DNA of 64,000 nt from Drosophila pseudoobscura. Its lineage: Eukaryota > Arthropoda > Insecta > Diptera > Drosophilidae. Location of the stretch: NCBI RefSeq assembly GCF_009870125.1, contig NC_046680.1:11160001-11224000 (forward strand), read 5' to 3'. Below, piece by piece: positions 36,774 to 50,686 of the stretch (positions are counted from its first letter, which is position 1; each line of letters opens with the position of its first letter). The position numbers and the translations under genes were made by a program. The notes beneath the pieces were generated by a model. That model saw only the letters and a list, made by a program, of their open reading frames with translations, had not been told where the DNA came from and made no database searches.

Positions 36774-39700
36774 TTTGGTGGAGATACGCATGCGGGCCCT
36801 GGAGCAGGTTGAGACGCGATTCTTTCGCTGCTTGATGCTTCACGAGAAAATCGCGGTGAACCCAGTGTTTATGCTCAAACAGCTAATACGATGGTTTGGC
36901 TGCAAGCCCCCCCTGGCCGCTGACCGTGTGCTGGCCATTCTGAAGGACTTGCTGCGCTCCGAGTATGCCGAGGAGGTGGTGAAGAAGATACCACATGAGC
37001 GGCTTTCTGCGGAGTTGGACAAGATCAAGAAGATAATACGGTCCCTGGAGTCCACGCGAGCAATGGAGCTGCTGGACGAATTACAGCTTTTGCTGCCCGA
37101 TATATATTTAAACCATAGGCCCACCCCGCCGCCATCGATCAGTGAGGCCGAATTGACGAGCGAGACTGAGTGCAGCTGGAAAGATCAACTGGTGGCGAGA
37201 TTCCAGCAAGAAGACTTTGAACCGGCCTGGACACAACCGTGCACGGAGGATGTGGTCACCATGAAGGCCATGATCGACATGGAAGACCCAGATGCCGAAA
37301 TGCATGAAAAGCTTACCAAGTTAACAATCAAAATGGGCGACTATCCCAGCGAGTATTTCCTTCAGGCGCCACACATTTTCTTCAAGCTTGTAAAGATTCA
37401 GGAAAGGGCAGACTCCAATCTTCTCAATGTGAATCGGGCCCTCATCAAATATCTGCTGCAGATGCAGAGCAGCATAGAGGTGCGGAAAGCCACTCTTAGC
37501 TATTCCTGCAACATCGGCCCACCAGACGCTCTCCCCAAACAGCTGCGTGTGGAAAGTGCCCTGTGCTTCCTCCTGAACAGCTGCACCAAGCTGTTGGACC
37601 CGATTCTGCATCAATTTACCAGACAGAATTGGCTCATCCTGGAACTAATTATGACGGCTGTACGAACCTATAAAGCTCTGTGTTGTCCCGTCTCAAACTT
37701 ATTTATAGAGCGGCTAGTCGGCCTGGTCAAAAAGGCCCATACATTTTGCTACAATACGGAAGGGAACGACCTGGCAAAACTGGTGGATAAACTCGCGATG
37801 CCTCGTTTGCAGTCACTTATTTGCAATGGCCTGCTGCATGATTCAATTGCGTTGAATATAACCTACGACATATCCATGGACAGAAATCAAGCGAAATTAC
37901 GGCTTCTACCTGTCATGATGGACAGCACATATATGATGTGCATGCCAGAACGCGAACAATCGATCAAAAAACTTGTCTCTGATATTTCACAACCCTCAAC
38001 GACGGATAAACAGCTGAGTATGCTATACAGGGGCTATAATCTGGCCATCAATCAATTAAATCCGCTCAAAAAGATGACTTCAGAGGACGTACTCCTTATA
38101 CAGAAGCACATCTGCCTGGTCGTCAACCAGCTGGGCAGCCGCAGTTTGCTGAAGGAGCTCTGCGACGCCCTTCTAGACTGCATTCTGCAGTATACCAAGA
38201 ACCCAAAATTGCGTAAGGAAGCCGAGAGCTTGATGTATAGTCTGATGAACATCCGCGATCCAGAGCTGCGTGGCCACTTCTATCATCTTATGTGGTATCC
38301 TTGTGGCTTGTTCTTTCACGCAATCGTTCAAAACAGCGTCTATCTGAGGGGCTGCAGTAATCTGGAGCTGATACGTCAGCGTATCTTTGGACTGCCGCTG
38401 AACACCAAGCTGCTACGTCAGTTTGTTTTGCAGAGCTGGCTAGAAGATAAATGGGATAGGGTCCGGGTCTGGTGCTTACAGTACCTGGACATGCTACTCA
38501 ATTTGACCTGCACCCTAAGAGATAATGACTTCAGTGCAATGTACGAATTTCTTCAACCCGTGATGGTTCCCCTTATGATCTGCCGTTCCGTTACGAACAG
38601 TACCATGCACAACAAATTATGGAAGATTGTTTGTCCGGCCGAAGGAGATGTGCTTCTAAAGCTGCGCGCAAACGTCTGCTACCTATTCCATCCCGATCCT
38701 CAGATAAGAATAGAGGCCGCGGCTAGAATGGCTTACATCCTGCAGTACGTTTCCAAGGGCGACGAGAAAAAGGTGCATGGAAAGATATTAATTTATGACT
38801 TCGGATGGGTGCAACCACCTCGGCTGTACCAAAGCATTTTCCCAGCGACCACCGAAGAGCCCTTTCTGGGGGAGCGCAGCGTGGACGCCCTACTGCGGCT
38901 GCTGGAAACCAAAGATCTCAAGCCAGCTATCAGAAAGTCGTGTCTGACACAGCTAAATGTTTTGTTGCAGAACTGGAACGCCTGCGAGCACTTTTCGAAA
39001 ACAAACAAAGGCTTAATAGTGGTCATGCAGGCTTTATACATTGGTCGCGACAACATAAGAAACTCGGAACATGCAGATAATCTACTGACAACTGTGAGTA
39101 TTCTGATCAAAATCCATTTTTACAACAAAGTCTTTCTGCAAGAGTCGGGGTCATCCTCTGAAATGTATTTACTTCTAACGTCGCTCCTCTTTGAAACTGC
39201 TAACGATCTGGAGTTTCGGGAGAGTGTCCTCATCTGCCTATTCCAAATGCTCTTCCACGAACATATGACGGCCACCAAATCGAAGCTCGTCTTGGATGTG
39301 GATCTTAGTTCTTTGATCATCCCCATAACATATGAACTCGATCTAACTGAACCACCGTGCACCGCCACGGAGGGGCTGGCCTTGGAGCATACCCTTCGGC
39401 AGACCCATTTCGGCCAAGATGCCGACAGGGCTGCCCAGCATTGGCGGCTAAATACGGCGATTTTCATATGCGGGACCCTGGAGGATATTACGCTGGAAGC
39501 GATAAAGAAAGTGGACATCAAGGAATCGCTAAAGCTGACGGCTGCGGATCTTGCCCTGATCCAAGCATCACAAGTCGGCCCACAGCTGGGTCGCCAACTC
39601 ACGGCAGCCAGCAACTGCAGCAGCCACGACGAACTCAAGCAGATTGTGGCAAAAATCCAGATATATCTGGTGCTGCTTCGCACTAGTGTGCCTGAAGATG

Positions 39701-42688
39701 CGGGAATCAGCCTGTGGAACTTTATGCACAAGTATCTGCGCGTAGCCCCCGCAAACGCAGCCGATCGAGAGGTATACATGTCCGTGTCGGAACTGTGCCT
39801 GAGCTGCATTCGCTTCGGTGTGCAACATGTATGGAGCGGTCTCAATCGGACTCTGAAACTAGACGCACTCCACAGTTTTCTGTTGATATTGTACGATCGC
39901 ACCACCGACCTGAATTTGCTCCAAGCGACCTGCCAAATCTTTACAGCTCTGCTCGAGGCCAAGATGCAAGTCCCCGCTAAAATTAGCTGGCACGGACAGT
40001 TCTTTATTCAGCTGAGTGCCGTGGCCAGGACTCACTTTGAGCTGCGCCAGCTACTGCACGTGCGCTGCATTCTCAGAGTGCTGCATTTTGTCAGCGAGCT
40101 TGACCTGATGTTTAGCGACGATCAGCTGATGGTGAGTGCCAAAACAGATTCTTCCGTATTTCGACTAAGCTAAGACAGATCTATTACCTTTGCAGTTCTA
40201 TATCCGACACTTTATGCAACTTTCCTCCGACCTGAGAAACCCCACACAGACTGGATCTCAGTGGCAGCGGGACTGTCTACACATTGTATGCCAACTCCAT
40301 AAACGGTACTTGGGAAAATTCGCAACGATTGCTACATCCGACGATAGGGATCACTTAGCCGACAAGATAATTAAGTATCTGTTGGGACTGTGCGGGCACA
40401 GTGATGGACAAGTGCGTTCGCTGGCTTGGGTAGCGATAGCCAGTTGGCTACCCAATAGTGGCTCCAGCGCTGGAAAGATCTTGCCGCACCTGCCACATCC
40501 GCCTGGTGGTTTGATTGAATGCTGTCTGTCTACCATGCAGCATGTAGCGGAAATGATGCTGGTACGAGAGCTGGCTGGTCGTATGTTTATAACGCTGATG
40601 CCGCAAACGGATGCGGAGAAAATCATCGAGCTGCTGCAGCGTCATAACTTTCTGGAAGATGCGCATTACGCTTTGGAGACGCTGCATGTGACTCCCTTGC
40701 TGGACAAACACGCAAACGGTGAGAAGAACTCTTGTGGAATAATCAGCTGTTACATAGCTATCTGTTCGCGTCTGGTGGTCCTCAAGCCGACTTGGTGTGC
40801 CCTGCTCTGTGAGCACAGATTTATGAACTGCCTCAGCGATGTGATGAAGAGGACGCCGCCACCGCAGAATTTCTCGGATGGCTTTCTGGAGCTGTGCGCT
40901 GATATCTGTGAACTCTATGCCCTTTGCTATTCTACTAACTTCGAGTTCTTGCAGCGCAGCATTTGTCGTGATCCCGCCCTGCTGCAGAGCTACATAACGC
41001 TGATAGATACTATACTGGACCTGGAAAAGCCCGATCGCTTTTTGACAAGGTTTATTAAGCTATTTCTGGTTTTCTGCAAGGACACCAACGCATATGACTT
41101 TTTGTTCGAGCAGCTTTACATTCGACCCACTATTTTAATCGAGATATTCCTATACGGAACGAATCTAAAGCACAAGGGAACATCTCTGCAGCAGCACACT
41201 CTCTCGGCTTTGACTATGGTGTGCCTCAAGGCTCAACATGCACCTGAACATCTCAATTTTGTGAAGAAAATGGAAAAATCCAGCTTGCCGGTCAGTAATA
41301 CTAAAGATAAGACTATGAATGAGCAGAACGATATGAATGCCTTGAATAACCAGCCAAAGCCGAAGTCGAACCGAAAATTTGCGAAAGGCGATGCAAAGCC
41401 TTCTTCGGTTACAATATGCCACGATGGTTTGCCTGTAGTCAGTGCAGTGGTGATCCTCCTTCAAAGCCTGAACCGTCTTTTTGATCATTATTTCCCAGCT
41501 AAGACTTTTAACTTCTTGCACCCTCCCGGAACGGGTCATGTGCAGATCTGTGAAGTGCTCGGAGCATTGCTGAAGGTCTCGCCCTATGCTATTGATGTCG
41601 CTCAGACGCTTAAGTTGTTGGATCGAGTGTTGGGTCTGCTCGACGACTTTCTCAGCGACCTCGACATTGGAAACGCCACCACTTATGTGAAGCGCGTTGG
41701 CGCCCACAAGTCGCGTGACATACTGAACAATCTTGTGTTGCTGTTTAACATGATGGTGCAATGGCACAGTTCTCCTTACTCAGTGATCAACGAAGCATCG
41801 GTGGCAGCCATATTTGTACGACTGCAGATACGCATTTGGCCCTGGTTGTCGCACTCTCCACACCTAAAATTGCTTTGCGTTCAGCTGGCCATGTCCCTCA
41901 CCGAGTACTCATTGGAAATGTGCAAGCATACCTCCTTGTTGCTGTCCGGACAATCCCATTCGCTGCTGCAGCTGATGGTGCGGGTGGCTGACTACGAGAC
42001 CACCAGGAAGGAGACTCCCAACGCCATACCCAATCAGTGTCTAGTTCCTGCTTTGCGTGTGATGGTCAACTGCTGTGCCTGCCTCGAGGGTCGTCTCAGT
42101 CTCTTCAAGATGCATGTGTTGGACATGTTTGACACGATTCTGCCCGCCACCGTAAGCGGGGCTCATGCTTCCAAGATCGGACCCGCTGCTTTGCTCGCAT
42201 GGCTTAGCTTTTGGGAAGTCTACTCGCGCTATGATAGTGGTTCCAAGATCTGCCATTTGCATGGTCTCATCACTGCTATCCGGCGCATGCCACCGCTCAG
42301 CCCGGGTAGGATCCTCTGCCTTCGCATCCTCCGCAACATGAGCTTCTCCGTTGGAAATCGCCTGCCACTAGTAAACAATGCCGACTTTTTGTCTATGCTG
42401 AGTGACATTGTCTCCCAACCGGTCAAAGATGTAGATGGTGGCGGGGATGGCAGCCTAGAATCATATGAAGAGCACAGCTTGGTGGTCTTGACTCTGTGGA
42501 AACTCTTCTGTTTCATAGCAAAGTACCAGGCCATTCTGCGAGGCACCAAATTGCTGAAAAAGTTGTCCTGCCTCCAAGAGAAACTGGCCGTCGTTAAACA
42601 GGAGCGTCCGGGATTTTTCCAAGAGCTGCCTCATGCATCAGAGCTTGAAGAACTGCTGGAAAAAGTGATTGACTGTATGGAGAAGTAG
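36703..42688 (+). CDS. ana3: Ana3, Drosophila rotatin homologue (centriole protein)
   Basis: Two exons, 36703-40131 and 40196-42688, joined across a 64 bp intron, give 1973 aa. That is about the length I recall for Drosophila Ana3. Residues about 15-65 (EIRMRALEQVETRF, then MLKQLIRWFGCKP) match the rotatin N-terminal domain, and most of the remainder reads as helical, Leu-rich armadillo-like repeats without membrane segments. Rotatin/Ana3 proteins act at centrioles and basal bodies, where they are needed for centriole integrity and cohesion and for cilia of sensory neurons. A low-complexity polar linker (NNQPKPKSNRKFAKGDAKP) lies in the second exon near 41340-41400. AATAAA at 42714-42719 is only 26 bp past the stop. 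The gene sits as an unrelated single-copy gene inside the peptidase array. Confidence 0.93.
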
Positions 42689-43480
42689 CCCGCCAATGTC
42701 CACCCAGTATCTGAATAAAGTACAAACCTATTGCATAGTTATACATACCATGTTATTGGCATGATAATTACAATTGCTTCTTAAATAAGACACCTTTTAA
42801 CCATTAACCTTGTAGTTTAAAAATCAGATATATCATAGTCGAATGGAATTCTCCCCAAAAAAGGTACTCGATAACGGCCCTGCCAGGGGGACATGCGATT
42901 CTAATCTCTTCTGATTTATTGTATTCTAATAAAATTCAAGTGATAATGGTTGTTCAGGTTTTTCCAGCTGTAAATGCTTTCTTATTGTGATTTACGCTTA
43001 CGACTCGTCAAAGTTCCATTCAACTCAGCCTCTGTAGTGTGAGGAATCTATAATTCTTTGTTGGCTCAATAAGAGGATGTACTGAGGTAGCGAGAGGTGT
43101 ACTCGATAAATACAGCAACCGTCTAGAGATATAAAGATAGGCATTGCAATGCTCAGCATGTGGCTATTGGACAAACAAGCGTGCCAAAAACATTCCAATT
43201 TTAAAGCGTTGTAAAGATAGGCAGGGCAGGGCATAAATCTGCCATTATTTAGATACCACATTTCCCCAAGGAAAACTATGGGGTTTGTCACCACCTCGTA
43301 TCAGGCGATATATTGCTAGCAGGAACCGATTTATCTTTATGGGATTCAAAGTGCGAATCAGTGCTGATAATATCCCTCTAGCTCCAAGCTGAAGCTCTCA
43401 AGGCAGATATAGTCAGTGTTCCGACGACTGGACAAAGGCATTGTTAGACCTTTCTTAGCTCTTGCCAAGGACAGAACGCC
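42689..43480. promoter_or_regulatory. ana3/M28-8 intergenic region
   Basis: Contains the ana3 polyadenylation signal (42714-42719) and the upstream region of M28-8. A TTATCTTTATGGG word at 43331-43343 matches the box found ahead of M28-9 and M28-10. GTCAGTGTTCC near 43410 is initiator-like. No gene is seen. Confidence 0.55.
43331..43343 (+). promoter_or_regulatory. GATA/TATA-like box upstream of M28-8
   Basis: TTATCTTTATGGG joins a reverse GATA site (TTATCT) to a TATA-like stretch, about 140 bp before the ATG. The same arrangement recurs upstream of M28-9, -10 and -12. Confidence 0.45.
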
Positions 43481-46400
43481 ATGAAGCTACCGAGCGGGAA
43501 GGTAAGTTTAAATATATGAATCCTCATCGCTTCTAAATAATTACCTGGTAATCTTTCTTTTAGGACTCCAGCAAATCCAAACATCATTCAGATGTCTCCC
43601 TCGTCCGGGTCTTGTCACAGCAAAAGCAGCTAAAATCAAGACTGCCCTGGTACTATGCACCTTCGTTCCTTCTTCTATGGGTGGCGCTCTTCTATGCCGT
43701 GGTGATCCCCCTTTACAATCGACTGCCAGACGGAATAAGCATTAAGGGGGAGTCCCTGAACCCCGGCGAGTTTGTGGCAGAGAGAGCACAAAGATGGCTC
43801 TACAAATACGATCGCATTGGACCCAAAGTCGTCGGCAGTGTGGCGAATGAGGTGACAACTGTTGCCTTTCTTGTGGATGAAGTGGAAAATATTCGAACGG
43901 AAATGCGCAGCCATCTTTACGAACTGGAGATTGATGTCCAGGCGCCATCTGGCGCTTACATGCACTGGAATATGGTGAATATGTATCAGGGAGTACAGAA
44001 CGTGGTAGTCAAACTTAGCTCAAAGGGCTCCAACAGTACAGCGTACCTTCTGGTAAACAGCCACTTCGACTCGAAGCCGACCAGTCCAGGTAAGTGATTC
44101 GATTCTGTTTCTATTGAAGGATCTAAGCAAATGCGAACAGGTTCCGGAGATGATGGCACTATGGTGGTGGTCATGCTGGAGGTGCTGCGTCAAATGGCTA
44201 TATCGGAGACGCCCTTTGAACATCCCATAGTCTTTCTGTTCAACGGAGCGGAGGAGAACCCTTTGGAAGCCTCGCATGGCTTCATCACTCAACACAAGTG
44301 GGCGCCCCATTGCAAGTAAGAAGAAATTGAAGATCAATTTGGGTTTGCGGCTAAAGAGGCTGTTTTCTACAGGGCCCTGATCAATTTGGAAGTCGCTGGC
44401 AGCGGAGGACGCGATCTACTTTTCCAGAGCGGTCCAAATAACCCATGGCTTATGAAGGTATGTACAGACATGCATACTTTGTATCGAGTGTACACACTTT
44501 AAAGAATGCTTTCGCTGAGAACGTGAGGCAATGAGCATAGTCATTGGCAGTTTATTAGCATTGTAAACGGTCATTGTGTGCCGATACTAAAACGCTTGAT
44601 TGCCCCAATTTATTTGTTGGATAAAAGTGTGCCGAAAAATTACATGATTAATTGTCGTTTTATTTTCCCGTTATAGTACTACAACCAAAATGCCAAGCAC
44701 CCGTTCGCCACTACCATGGCGGAGGAGATCTTTCAGTCGGGAATTCTTCCGTCCGACACAGATTTTAGAATTTTTCGCGACTATGGCCAGGTACCAGGTG
44801 AGCTGGAAAGCCTACAACTTCCATACACAAACGATAACAACCTCAACTCTATCTATCTATAGGTCTGGATATTGCCCAAATCAGCAACGGTTACCTATAC
44901 CACACGAAATTTGACAATTTTGAGGCGGTTCCCGGTGATTCCCTTCAAAATACTGGCGAGAATGCACTCGCCCTAGTGCGGGCCTTTGCCAACGCCAGCG
45001 AAATGTATAACCCAGAGGTGGGTAGTCAATTTTAAAACTATACGACCTAGTCCACTAATCTAATATTACTGCAGGAACACAGCGAAGGCCATTCCGTGTT
45101 CTTCGACTTTCTGGGGCTCTTCTTTATATATTACACTGAGACCACTGGGATAATCCTGAACTGCGTCATTGCGGTGGTCAGCCTGGTGCTGGTTGGATGT
45201 TCACTACTGAGAATGGGTCGCGAGTCAGAGGCGACACTGGGTCAAATCCTAATTTGGTTCGGCATCATTCTGGGGCTGCATGTGGTGGGATTCTTCCTCA
45301 GCATTGGTTTGCCCCTTCTTATGGGCGTGTTCTACGATGCCGGAGGTCAGTCGTTGACATATTTTAGCAACACCTGGCTGGTGATCGGCCTGTACATCTG
45401 TCCAGCTATGATTGGCCAGGTTCTCCCCTTGTCCCTCTACTACACATTGAGACGAAACGTAAGTTAGCTGAAGGTCGAGCCACTCGGAAGGGCGACTAAT
45501 GGTGAATTTCTCCCATAGGATAAAATAAGCCACCCGAATCACCTGCACATGAGTCTGCATGCCCACTGTGTACTCCTGGCACTGATCGCCATCATTCTCA
45601 CGGCCATCAGTCTCAGGACGCCCTACTTGTGCATGGTCTCGATGCTCTTCTATGCCGCTGCCCTGTTGATCAATTTGATAAGCACCCTGCATGATCGAGG
45701 TAAGTACCTGGCCGACACATGTATTCTGCTTTCTAACATCTTGATTCATTTGAAGGCTACTACTGGGTGCTGATTGTGCAGGTTCTTCAGCTGATGCCGT
45801 TTCTTTACTTCTGTCACCTGTTCTACATGTTCCTGATTGTATTTTTTCCCATGCTGGGACGCTTCGGGCACTCCACTAATCCCGATCTTCTAATAGCGTT
45901 GATATGTGCCATGGGAACTTTCTTTGCAATGGGATTTGTGGCTCCTCTGATAAACATGTTCCGCTGGCCGAAGCTCATATTGCTAGGCCTAGGTGTCGTC
46001 ACCTTTATATTCAGCATGATCGCTGTTTCAGGAGTGGGTTTTCCCTACCGCGCTAAGACCAGCGTTATGCGGGTGCACTTTTTGGTAAGTCCGTTTGCAA
46101 TAATTATTTCCCCAGTGCTCGATCCAAATCTTATGATTTTCCATGTTCCTGCAGCACGTTCGTCGCATCTTCTATGAATACGATGGTTCCGTAAGCCTTA
46201 ATGACTCTGGCTACTACTTTGACTTCCAGGATCGTCGTCTCTATTATCCACTCGAGGACACTTCGCTTAATCTTACAGGTTTGGTCAGCACGGAATCTGA
46301 CTGCAGCAAGTATCTGATGTGCGGCGTGCCGTGCTTTAATCATCGCTGGTGCAAGACCCGATCAAGCAGTCATTGGCTGCCCCGCGATGAGCCGGTGGCC

Positions 46401-46877
46401 ATACCAGGTGCATCGTCATTGCAGCTCTTAAGCAAAACCGTTCTAGACTCTGGAACAGCCGTGCGATACTCATTTGAAATGTCTGGTCCACCACATATGA
46501 GCTTATATATACAACCCCTGGATGGGGTCACAGTGGAGGATTGGTCCTTTATTCGAAACATTCTGGACGAACCCCAAAAATACTCGGCGCCATATCATAT
46601 ATTCTTCGCCTATGGCAAGGACAGCACGCCATTGAAGTTCCACATTGATTTTGCGGTTAGTTCATGGGATTCTTTTGCAAAATTGGATTTTATGATAACT
46701 ATTTTTCAGATATCATCTGGAAACTTTGATGTGCCTGTCTTTGAGCTGGGATTTTCATCGCACTTTGTCAGCTATGATTTTGATCGTGACGCAGTTGGCT
46801 TGCAATTCATTTCCGATTTTCCGGACTTTGCTCATCCGATGGAGTGGCCTACGTTATTTGAACGCTATGTATTCTAA
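43481..46877 (+). CDS. M28-8: ERMP1-like M28 metallopeptidase with Glu metal ligand
   Basis: Eleven exons: 43481-43501, 43564-44089, 44141-44315, 44373-44457, 44677-44797, 44863-45017, 45075-45458, 45519-45699, 45756-46084, 46155-46655 and 46710-46877, giving 881 aa. The leader exon encodes MKLPSGK. Zinc-site motifs: SHFD, GDDG, GAEE and YHTKFD are standard, but the NLD motif reads NLEVAGSGG with Glu at 44389-44391. An extra intron at SPG-SGDD (44090-44140) is shared with M28-9..12 and absent from M28-1..7. The intron usually found before APLINMF is missing, so exon 45756-46084 is fused. The last intron (54 bp) has no stop and keeps frame, so retained transcripts would still be readable. Confidence 0.93.
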
Positions 46878-47402
46878 GTCCATAAAACTATTGTGATTGT
46901 CTCTTATTTCGTTTGTATGCCTTAACTAAGTAGATATTAACTAGTATAATAGTTTATAGACCTAGATTATAGAAATCCACAAGTAATTTAACAGAATTAT
47001 TCCTTCTACATAAGCATTTAGCAGAGTGCCCAAAAGTCGATCTTAGTTATGCATAGACTATATTCTTCCCCGATTGAAGTGGCCCTCGCTCTCGCGTTCT
47101 CTCTCTTTCACTTGATTAAAGATTTATTGATAAGATTTGCAGCAAACATCAAAAACGCATTTAGATTTGAAACTGCTAAGAAATCTACCACAATTCAGAT
47201 ACTACATATCTGCACTTGGCCCGAGCTATGGAAACTTTTGTTTGCCAGAGAGTTCGCCTTCGGGCCTCGGTCCCCTATCAAGGCACACACGACTCTATCT
47301 ATATAGGCTTCAGAGGGAACAGAAGCAGCACCCCGACAACATTCAGTTTCGAGAAATCCGGCCATAGGCAACGTTCCGTCTTGCGGAGAGTTTGCAGAAA
47401 AT
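46878..47402. promoter_or_regulatory. M28-8/M28-9 intergenic region
   Basis: No gene seen. A CTCTC-rich stretch at about 47084-47107 could bind GAGA-type factors. The promoter-like box TCTATCTATATAGGC lies at 47294-47308. Confidence 0.55.
47294..47308 (+). promoter_or_regulatory. GATA/TATA-like box upstream of M28-9
   Basis: TCTATCTATATAGGC is preceded by ACACGAC, exactly as in the M28-10 box. It lies about 100 bp before the ATG. Confidence 0.5.
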
Positions 47403-50400
47403 ATGGAATCGAAAGCTCAAGGAACTGATAATGTAAGTTCATATATTTATATACATTTGTTATGCATTAATCACCATATTTTACAGGGCAACTACTCGGG
47501 CACAGTACTTTACAATGTGTTGTCCAAGGAAAGGGCACTCAGATGGAGACTCGCCTGGTACTATGCGGTGGCCTTCCTGCTCCTCTGGGTGGCACTCTTT
47601 TACGCTGTCGTGATACCGCTCTTCCATCGCCTACCGGAAAAAATAACCATTGCACAGGAGTCACTCAAACCCGGAGAATTTGTGGTAGAGAGAGCGCAGA
47701 ATATGCTTTACCAATTCGATCGCATTGGACCCAAAGTCGTTGGCAGTGTGGCGAATGAGGTGACAACTGTTGCCTTTCTCGTAGATGCTGTAGATAATAT
47801 TCGCCGTGAAATGCGCAGCGATCTCTACGAGCTGGAGGTGGATGTGCAACAGCCATCAGGGGCCTTTACAATTGGGACAATGACCAGCATGTATCATGGC
47901 ATCCACAATGTGGTTGTCAAACTCAGCTCGAAAAGCTCCAACAGCTCGTCGTATCTCCTGCTTAACAGTCACTTTGACTCGAAACCGAGCAGTCCAGGTA
48001 ATCAATTACTCGTATATTGTTTCCATCACGTCGATAGTAATACAGTTGAACAGGTTCCGGCGACGATGGAACCATGGTGGTGGTCATGCTGGAGGTGCTG
48101 CGTCAAATGGCCATATCGGAAACACCCTTTCAACATCCCATAGTCTTTCTGTTCAACGGTGCCGAGGAGAATCCACTGCAAGCGTCTCATGGATTCATCA
48201 CCCAACACAAATGGGCAGCCAACTGCAAGTAAGTATATATATATATATTCGCTTCCGATCTGAAAGCTCTATTGTATTGCCTGTCGTCAGGGCCGTTATC
48301 AACTTGGAAGTGGCTGGCAGTGGGGGGCGTGATCTACTATTTCAAAGCGGACCCAACCATCCTTGGTTAATGCAGGTAATCTTTATATTGACCTAATATA
48401 TTAGTACGACAATTCATTCTCTGATATATGATTGCAGTATTATAAACATCATGCTAAGCATCCGTTTGCCACTACCATGGCTGAGGAGATCTTTCAGTTT
48501 GGAATGCTGCCATCTGACACAGACTTTAGAATTTTCCGCGATTATGGTCAGGTGCCTGGTAAGATGCTCTTTTAAAGTTTTGAGTACTCGCTTAACACAC
48601 TGTACTTCGTATTTAAAGGTCTTGATATTGCACAAATTGACAACGGTTACGTCTACCACACTGTCTTTGATAACTTTGATGCCGTACCAGGACGTTCCGT
48701 ACAGAGCACTGGTGAAAATGTCCTGTCGCTAGTACGGGCCTTTGCCAATGCCAGCGAGATGTACGACACGGAGGTAGGTCATCGATATTTAACCAAATCG
48801 TAGAACAAATGTATCCTCTATTTATAACAGGAGCATAGCAAAGGCCATTCCATCTTCTTCGATTTTCTCGGTCTCTTTTTTGTGTCCTACTCCGAGAAAA
48901 CTGGGATAATCCTCAACTGTGTCATTGCCTTGATCAGCCTGATTCTGGTGGGAGTTTCCATGTGGAGAATGGCTCTCGTGTCTGAGGTGACAGCTGGTCA
49001 GATATCTGTTTGGTTCCTCATCATTCTAGGGCTCCATGTGGTGGGGTTCGGACTCTGCCTTGGGCTGCCCCTGCTCATGGCCGTACTGTTCGACGCCGGC
49101 GATCGATCTTTGACCTACTTCAGCAGCAACTGGCTGGTGATTGGCCTCTATGTGTGCCCGGCAGTCATTGGCCTGGTGCTTCCACTGACCCTCTACTACA
49201 CGCTCAAGCCAAACGTAAGCAGAAAGTATGTTAGTGGACCACATTTTTAATATCTTAATGTCATGCAGGGACAGTTAAGCCATGCCTACCATCTGCACAT
49301 GAGTTTACACGCTCATTGCGTTATCCTGGCCTTCTTTGCCATCATCTTGACTGCAATAGGGCTGCGCATACCGTACGTCTGCATGGTATCGATGTTTTTC
49401 TATGCTGCCGCCTTGCTGATTAATCTGCTGAGTTGCTTACATGATCGCGGTAAGATCGCTGTAGCGAGATTTGTTACCTTCTTGCTGAAGTTTGGTTTAT
49501 TTGCAGGGTACTACTGGGTATTGATTGTGGAAATTTTCCAGCTGATGCCGTTCGTATACTTCTGCTACCTCTTCTATACATTTCTCGTGGTCTTCTTTCC
49601 AATGATGGGCAGAAACCGAGACTCAATCAATCCCGACGTGCTCATAGCTTTGATTTGCGCTCTGGGAACTTTTTTTGCTTTGGGATTTGTGGTAAGGAAG
49701 ATTACATTTAGTCAGTGCCGCAGCCACTCCCACCTTTGTCTTTTTCTTTCAAGGTTCCCCTAATAAACATGTTCCGCTGGTCTACTCTCGTATTACTCGG
49801 CCTTGGAGTTGTGACCTTTGTATTCAGTATGATTGCTGTTACGGACATTGGTTTTCCCTACCGCCCCAAGACCAATGTGATGCGAGTGAACTTCCTGGTA
49901 AAGGGATTACATCACGCATGTATTTACGGATTTCTTATTTTTATTCCTCTTTTTACCAGCACACTCGTCGCATTTTCTATGAATACGATGGCTCCGTGAG
50001 TGTAAATGATTCTGGGTATTACTTCGACTACCAGGACAGGCGAGCTCTGCGCCCTCTTATGCATTCATCCGCCAATTTGACCGGGCTAACGTCCGTAGAG
50101 CCCTACTGCGACAAGTACGTGGTGTGCGGTATGCCCTGCTTCTGGAGCAGCTGGTGCAGATCTCTTTCCAGCGCTGCCTGGCTGCCCCGAGACCAGGAAG
50201 TTATTGCACCCGCCAACTTAGGGTTAGAGCTCTTGGATAAATCAGTTATCGTGGGGGGAAAAACCGTGAGATACGCATTCGAGCTGGCCGGTCCGCCGCA
50301 CATGAGTCTGTTTATACGACCACTGAAAGGGGTCGTTATCGAGGACTGGTCCTTCATTAGAAATATGCTGGACGAGCCGGAGAAATACGCTGCGCCATAT

Positions 50401-50686
50401 CAAATATACTTTTCATACGGCACGGGCAGTGCGCCCATAAACTTTCACATTGATTTCGCAGTGAGTAGAGTTTATTTATAATGGAGACGGATGAGAGCTA
50501 TAAACGTTTCGATTACAGACATCCGACGGAGATCTCGATGCACCGATCTTTGAGCTAGGAGTTGTGGGTCACTTCGTTAGCTACGATTTCCAGCGGGACG
50601 CCGAGAGTCTCAAATTCATGGCGGATTTCCCAGACTTTGTTCATGTTATGGAGTGGCCGGCATTATTTAAGCGATATATATTCTGA
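47403..50686 (+). CDS. M28-9: ERMP1-like M28 metallopeptidase with Glu metal ligand
   Basis: Twelve exons: 47403-47432, 47487-47997, 48054-48228, 48291-48375, 48438-48558, 48619-48773, 48831-49214, 49269-49449, 49507-49691, 49754-49897, 49960-50460 and 50519-50686, giving 879 aa. The leader exon encodes [10 protein letters not shown]. The first intron (54 bp) has no stop and keeps frame. Zinc-site motifs SHFD, GDDG and GAEE are present, with NLEVAGSGG (Glu at 48307-48309) and YHTVFD (Val in place of Lys/Arg, as in M28-10). The stretch at about 49030-49330, including one intron, is nearly identical to M28-10. C-terminal Cys pair: [12 protein letters not shown], with an extra Cys shared by M28-8..12. 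Confidence 0.93.

Noticed and set aside
39120-39962. A 280-codon minus-strand frame inside ana3
   Set aside because: It is antisense to a conserved coding exon, has no domain, and is explained by the codon composition of ana3.
41165-41767. A 200-codon minus-strand frame inside ana3 exon 2
   Set aside because: Antisense shadow of ana3 with no independent evidence.
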